Below the pieces are notes generated by a model that was not told the origin of the DNA, made no database searches, and worked only from the letters and a program-made list of their open reading frames with translations. Below are positions 59,701 to 64,000 of a DNA stretch of 64,000 bases, piece after piece. The stretch's first letter is position 1. Every line of letters begins with the position of its first letter. This DNA comes from Odiellus spinosus (lineage: Eukaryota > Arthropoda > Arachnida > Opiliones > Phalangiidae): contig OY987227.1 in NCBI GenBank assembly GCA_963920705.1, forward strand, positions 29,121,935 to 29,185,934. The letters run 5' to 3'. Made by a program: the position numbers and the translations under genes.

Positions 59701-61650
59701 GCAGAACGCCTACAACACAGAGCGAGAGACAAATGCCTTAAATTGCACTTATATACGTCTAAGAAAATGGAAAAATCAAGGGAAATAAAGAACAGGGAAC
59801 CGTTTCAAATTTTCAAATCGTCTTTCTAAGATATTAAACTCGTTTCTCGATGAAAGATCTACGCGGGTGACCCCAAACATTTTATAATTTGACCTTTTCA
59901 AAACGGTTTCAAAGTCTGTAGCGCGAACGCGGCTTCGTATCTTCGAGTCGGCGTTTCTAAATTCGCCTAATTAAGCTTCGACCAGCCCGTCTTGAGAGGG
60001 AAAACTAGCTCTTTCGAATTACGAATCATTCTTCGCTCTGTTCGATTAATTGGAGACAATACGGGAATAAGGCGGAAGGAAGGAAAATCTCCTCCAAACA
60101 TCCTCCAATCTCTAGAAACTTTAAATTAATCGAATGAAAAAGGCCCATTCTCCTTTCGATTCTTATTTCTTCCCCAAAAAACGTCTAATATTAAAAGCGA
60201 GCTAAGATACCCCCGCCCCCCTTTTAACATTATAAGTTAAAAATAATTAAGCAAATAGCATCTTGGCTAGATACGAACCCGAGCTAAGAAGAAAATAACG
60301 GATTGGAATTTGCGGGCTCAGGCAAATTCAATAAATGAAATTCGTTACGCGCCAACTAACGGTCCATTTTGGAAATATAAAAATCGCCCTTATTTTTAAA
60401 GGGAAAGGGAAATGAAACGTATTAAATTATTGAAAAAAAAAGTTGATTTTTCCAACGATTTTCCCTGACCGAAACGGCTAATACTACGCAATTTGTTCTA
60501 ATCTATACAACTGACAGCTGAGAATCTTTTCCGCGGATAAATATTGGAATTTCCTGGCTTCTCGCGAGATCTTTAATTCCCCGACTTTTTAAAATATCTT
60601 AAAATTCCCCGACTTTTTTGGTTCATTTTCAAATTCGCAGAGTTTTCCTCGTTTTCCCTGATCCGTTTAAGAGAAATTATTTTTAATTCCATTCCCGCGA
60701 TGTTTAATAAACCTCGGCTCTGAACTTCTCGCGAAAAATAATTTAATGAGAAAATACTAATTACGAAACATTAATAGTATTTTTTTTTTCGTTCTAACAT
60801 TAGACTATCCCTTTGAGACGCGTTTAAAAGAGGGGGTTTATTGAGGAGGCATTATACTTCTTAATAATGGCGAAAAATCGCTTACATTCGCTACATTAAT
60901 TTGGACTTAAAAAAAAAAAAAGAAAGATTTAGCATTTTTTGCTTTTATACTCGTAGCATTTTTTTTTTCGCGTATAAAACTAAGGAAAAGGCTTAGAATT
61001 TTGAGGCTGGGGGGAATGGCCCCCTCCCGCGTCCCGTCCCTCCCAGAGGGGTAGAAGGGGTTTAAGAAAAAGGGGTATTGTTTTAAAGCAACCATAATCG
61101 AGTTAAGGTACTCGTTAGAGCTAAGAGCTTTTCCCCCCGGAGCCAAAGCCAAGAACCTATCCCAAAAAGAGACCGGAGTTTTTTTATATAGGAACTTTAA
61201 GAAAAGGACGGGCCTTTTTCTTTTCCGAGTTAATTTATGAATGAAATTAGCCAGGTATAACGCTAATTGTTCCTCCAGGAAATTTACGCTATCAAGATTG
61301 AGAAATTAGAATTAAGGGAATAAAGAGGCACTCATTAAGTAGACAAAGCGACGCGAATAAAACGAGATACGCCATTATACCCCGGGACGAATAACCAACC
61401 CCTTATACCGAAAAAGGTTTTTTACAACGAACATTTATTTTTAAATTACGCTAATAATTATTATTATAATATTTTTGTCGCGCGAACGAAGCTCGGGGAA
61501 ACAAAACCTATAGAAACACGCGTGTTACGTCAATTAATGATACGAAGAAAAGAATGGGGCTAACAACCGCGGATGTCCAATCATACGTTCGTTTAAATAC
61601 GCGTAGAAAATTTACGAGCTAATATTAAGCTAGAAATCGATTTTAAACTT

Positions 61651-61846
61651 ATTCGGATAAGTAGGCTTAACGAGGATCCACGCGGAGTTCGATTCTCCGG
61701 CCAATCGGGCGAGTGAAAAGCGAGCTCTTTATCGCTACGCTATCACGTTTACGTTTCAAAGGTTTGACCTTTCTCTCCTTGACCAATCGGATTCGTTAAC
61801 GAAATATTAAACTTCCAATGGATCCTCGTTAAGCCTATTTCCGAAT
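61651..61846. mobile_element. Inverted-repeat element, 196 bp, with tRNA-like arm
   Basis: Both ends carry ATTCGG followed by a perfect 19-bp inverted repeat TAGGCTTAACGAGGATCCA (61662-61680 and 61819-61837); a two-base indel separates the two parts. Inside, CGGAG-TTCGATT-CTCCG at about 61684-61700 is a perfect tRNA-like T arm with a 7-base loop. No clear target duplication is visible. It could be a MITE, a SINE remnant, or a fold-back between two copies. Confidence 0.55.
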
Positions 61847-62436
61847 TAATATAATTTTTTTTTTTAATTTAATAACTATAGCGGTTATTTTCGCGGGAGT
61901 TCATTCTTACTTTCAAATTAAAGAAAAGCCCATTTTCAAAAACGTACCCTAAAAAAAATCAATACTAATAATTTCGCCGAAATGATTGGGGATGAAAAAA
62001 TATTTCTCAATGAAAACGCGAAACCTCTATGGACAATAATAAAGTTGGTTTTGGTATTAGACGGATTATCTCACCTCTCCTCGGACAAGAGGAACTTCAA
62101 GAGGCGTTCCTGTTCCCAAGGGGTTAGACCCTGAACTCGAACCTCGACGCGTCTCGCGCTTGACCTTCGCCCTACTCCTCCCTCGTCGACCAGTCGCGTT
62201 CTATCCAATGACCGATAGCCTCCGGAAAGTTCCATCTCTCTTAAGAGAGTGCGGACGCGACAACGAGGACGGACGGACGGACGCTAAGGTCCGAGAAAGG
62301 AACGCGACTTCCGGAGATTTCTCGGGACAATCGCGACTAGAAACCAGAGGGGGGAAGAGACGACAAAAATTGACCTAAGTAAAGGTCGCGAGGTATAAAA
62401 AAACGAAGAAAAATGTAAAAGCGAACCGACTCGAAA

Positions 62437-62465
62437 GAGACGCGGTGGCTTAGTGGACTCGCCGA
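62437..62465 (+). other. tRNA A-box-like fragment
   Basis: GACGCGGTGGCTTAGTGGAC matches the 5' part of many tRNAs, including an internal promoter A box (TGGCTTAGTGG). No B box, T arm or matching acceptor end follows within tRNA distance, so this is a fragment or a chance match, not a tRNA gene. Confidence 0.2.
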
Positions 62466-63245
62466 GAGCGCAAACACCGAGATGTGACTAAGAAGGACCG
62501 CGCGAAGTCTTCTTTAAGCTAAGATCAACGAGCGCCCCTAAAACTCGGATGAAGCCTAGCAGAGAGAGACGAGACGCGAGGTTTCGCTAGCGACCACGGA
62601 GAAAGGAGGGAAAGAGGGGGGGGTGATGGGGAAAAAAATGGGAAAAAGGGAGAGACACGTCACCCGGGAATCTTCGGGAAAAGAGGATGAAGCGAGATGA
62701 GAAAGACGAACAAAATTATGTTCAGGATGCTCCTAAGATCGAGAGGGGAAAATAATAATATACGCGTTTCCAGCAACCAACCCAAACTCCAGAGAAAAGT
62801 TTGCGCTAAGAGGAAAGGTAAGAATAGGGGGATGTCTTCATCATTTTACGAGCCGGAGAAATAAATAAGGGGCGCTTTATACTCGTTGAAAACTACGAGG
62901 ATATTCCACGGACTGAAGAATAATTGAGATGAACTATAAACGGGGCGGATTTATCATTAGCTTTTCCCGCGACCCCCTTCATATAGCATTCACCTCCATT
63001 CGGCCCTTTATTTCTCCTACCAACGCTGTTTAACGAATTATTCCGCGTTAAATAGTAGAGTTATATTCGGTTATCCCCGGTCTCTATCGTCCAATAAGAT
63101 TTAAATAAACCAATAGCTTTGACCATCTCGATAAGCGAGTCAAATGACAAATAAACTAATAAAGAGAGAATACAATCCGACATTTTCTACCATTCGTTTA
63201 ATTAGTCCAATTAAGTCCCCTATAGGAAATGACGTTATACCCTCC

Positions 63246-63572
63246 TCAGACGAGCCGCGTAATTAGCCGCGGTTTAATCATAGGTTTCCATAGCCTTCTC
63301 GGCTCAATAAATCCAAGGTTAATCGGATTAAACCCAAGGTTAAATCCGATTAAATCATACGAATTTTCGTTCCATGGTGTAAATTTAACGTATTGTATTT
63401 TTTAATAAAAGAACCGCGCCACTTCGTGGATTATTTTATTTTAAAAAAATTTATTTAATACTTTTATTAACTTTTTAAAATAAAATAATCCACGAAGTAG
63501 CAGTTTGTTTTATTAAAAAAATACAGTACGTTAAATCTGATTAAACCGGCTATAGTTACGCGGCTCGTCTGA
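63246..63572. mobile_element. Hairpin MITE, 327 bp
   Basis: Outer arms TCAGACGAGCCGCGTAA are inverted at both ends, and GGTTTAATCA on one side matches the inverse on the other. The centre is a second strong hairpin: CTTCGTGGATTATTTTATTT at about 63422 pairs with the inverse ending at about 63498. There is no obvious target duplication and no coding capacity. A fragment of the same family is visible at 27669-27712. Confidence 0.75.
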
Positions 63573-64000
63573 AAATTACAATATCAAATATTGTATTAAT
63601 TATTTTTAAATATTATTTCAATATTAAAATACTAGTCTACTTCCAACCATTTTTATTCAATTATTTAATATTGGTATATTATTATTTTCACTAAGAGATT
63701 AAAGCTATTTTAAAGATAATGTCGGATCGCATTCTGGCTTCAATGTCAAATTTAATTTAAAGAATGTTTTTAGTCTTATTTAGATTTAAACTCGCGAAGT
63801 ATGATAGGGTAGCGTTTTTAATTCCGACCATTCCCTCCACGGCGTATCTCTTTAAATAACCAACGCGCAACAACTTGGTTCTGATAAACTAAACGTATTC
63901 CTTTCAGATTTAACGTCGCGTATCCATCCGCCCGCCTTTATCTATACTACGATTTAAAAAGCGCGTGTCGGTGATCATTTGATATAAAATAATACGAAGT

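Larger units (their letters stand above)
55386..61650. other. Gene-poor stretch
   Basis: It holds the hairpin at 55710, poly-C runs at about 56481 and 58467, a 14-G run at 57829, and open frames at 57190-57414 and 58565-58972 with no recognised domain. Nothing else can be supported as a gene or RNA. Confidence 0.55.
61847..64000. other. Right edge, no recognised gene
   Basis: Apart from the MITE at 63246 and the A-box-like fragment at 62437, this stretch has a GGAC tandem (about 62268-62282), purine-rich tracts at 62590-62700 and an AT-rich right end. No gene is supported. Confidence 0.55.

Noticed and set aside
62437..62520. tRNA gene
   Set aside because: Only the A-box half is present; there is no T arm, B box or acceptor pairing within tRNA length.

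Overview
The window reads as nuclear DNA of an invertebrate animal, most likely an arthropod. The evidence is a BEL/Pao-type LTR retrotransposon, several hairpin-like miniature DNA elements, long microsatellites, and an absence of compact genes or operons. By eye the background is rich in CpG words (ACGCG, CGCG, TCGCG) and poor in CA/TG, as expected where CpG is little methylated; many hymenopteran genomes look like this. I cannot name the species.

Layout. Positions 1-30,424 are intergenic or intronic sequence with no gene I can recognise. They hold poly-G/C tracts, a 72-bp TC microsatellite, a 41-bp T tract, a CTCF-like motif and a few exon-like islands of uncertain strand and reality. Positions 30,425-37,117 hold one essentially complete BEL/Pao element on the minus strand, flanked by a perfect 5-bp target duplication (AGGCG). 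Its two LTRs differ, by my reading, at one base and by one T in a homopolymer, so the insertion is young. Gag, protease, reverse transcriptase, RNase H and integrase are all readable, but the coding sequence switches frame by +1 inside the reverse transcriptase.

Positions 38,967-41,073 hold a second mobile element of about 2.1 kb. It has terminal inverted repeats starting CACTGTTAAAAAAAAGGT, TA on both sides, many AAGGTA/TACCTT words, a 42-bp minisatellite of about ten units, a diverged tandem repeat of about 125 bp, and a coding remnant on the minus strand. I cannot assign it to a transposon superfamily.

From 41 to 64 kb the sequence is again gene-poor. It carries five hairpin or inverted-repeat elements (44,859; 45,196; 54,998; 61,651; 63,246) and one dispersed repeat (about 54.5 kb) whose inverted partner lies near 25.9 kb. 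No rRNA, confident tRNA, CRISPR array or recognised host gene was found. The best-supported content is the BEL/Pao element, whose parts serve one retrotransposition cycle. The least explained is the TA-flanked element with its minisatellite.
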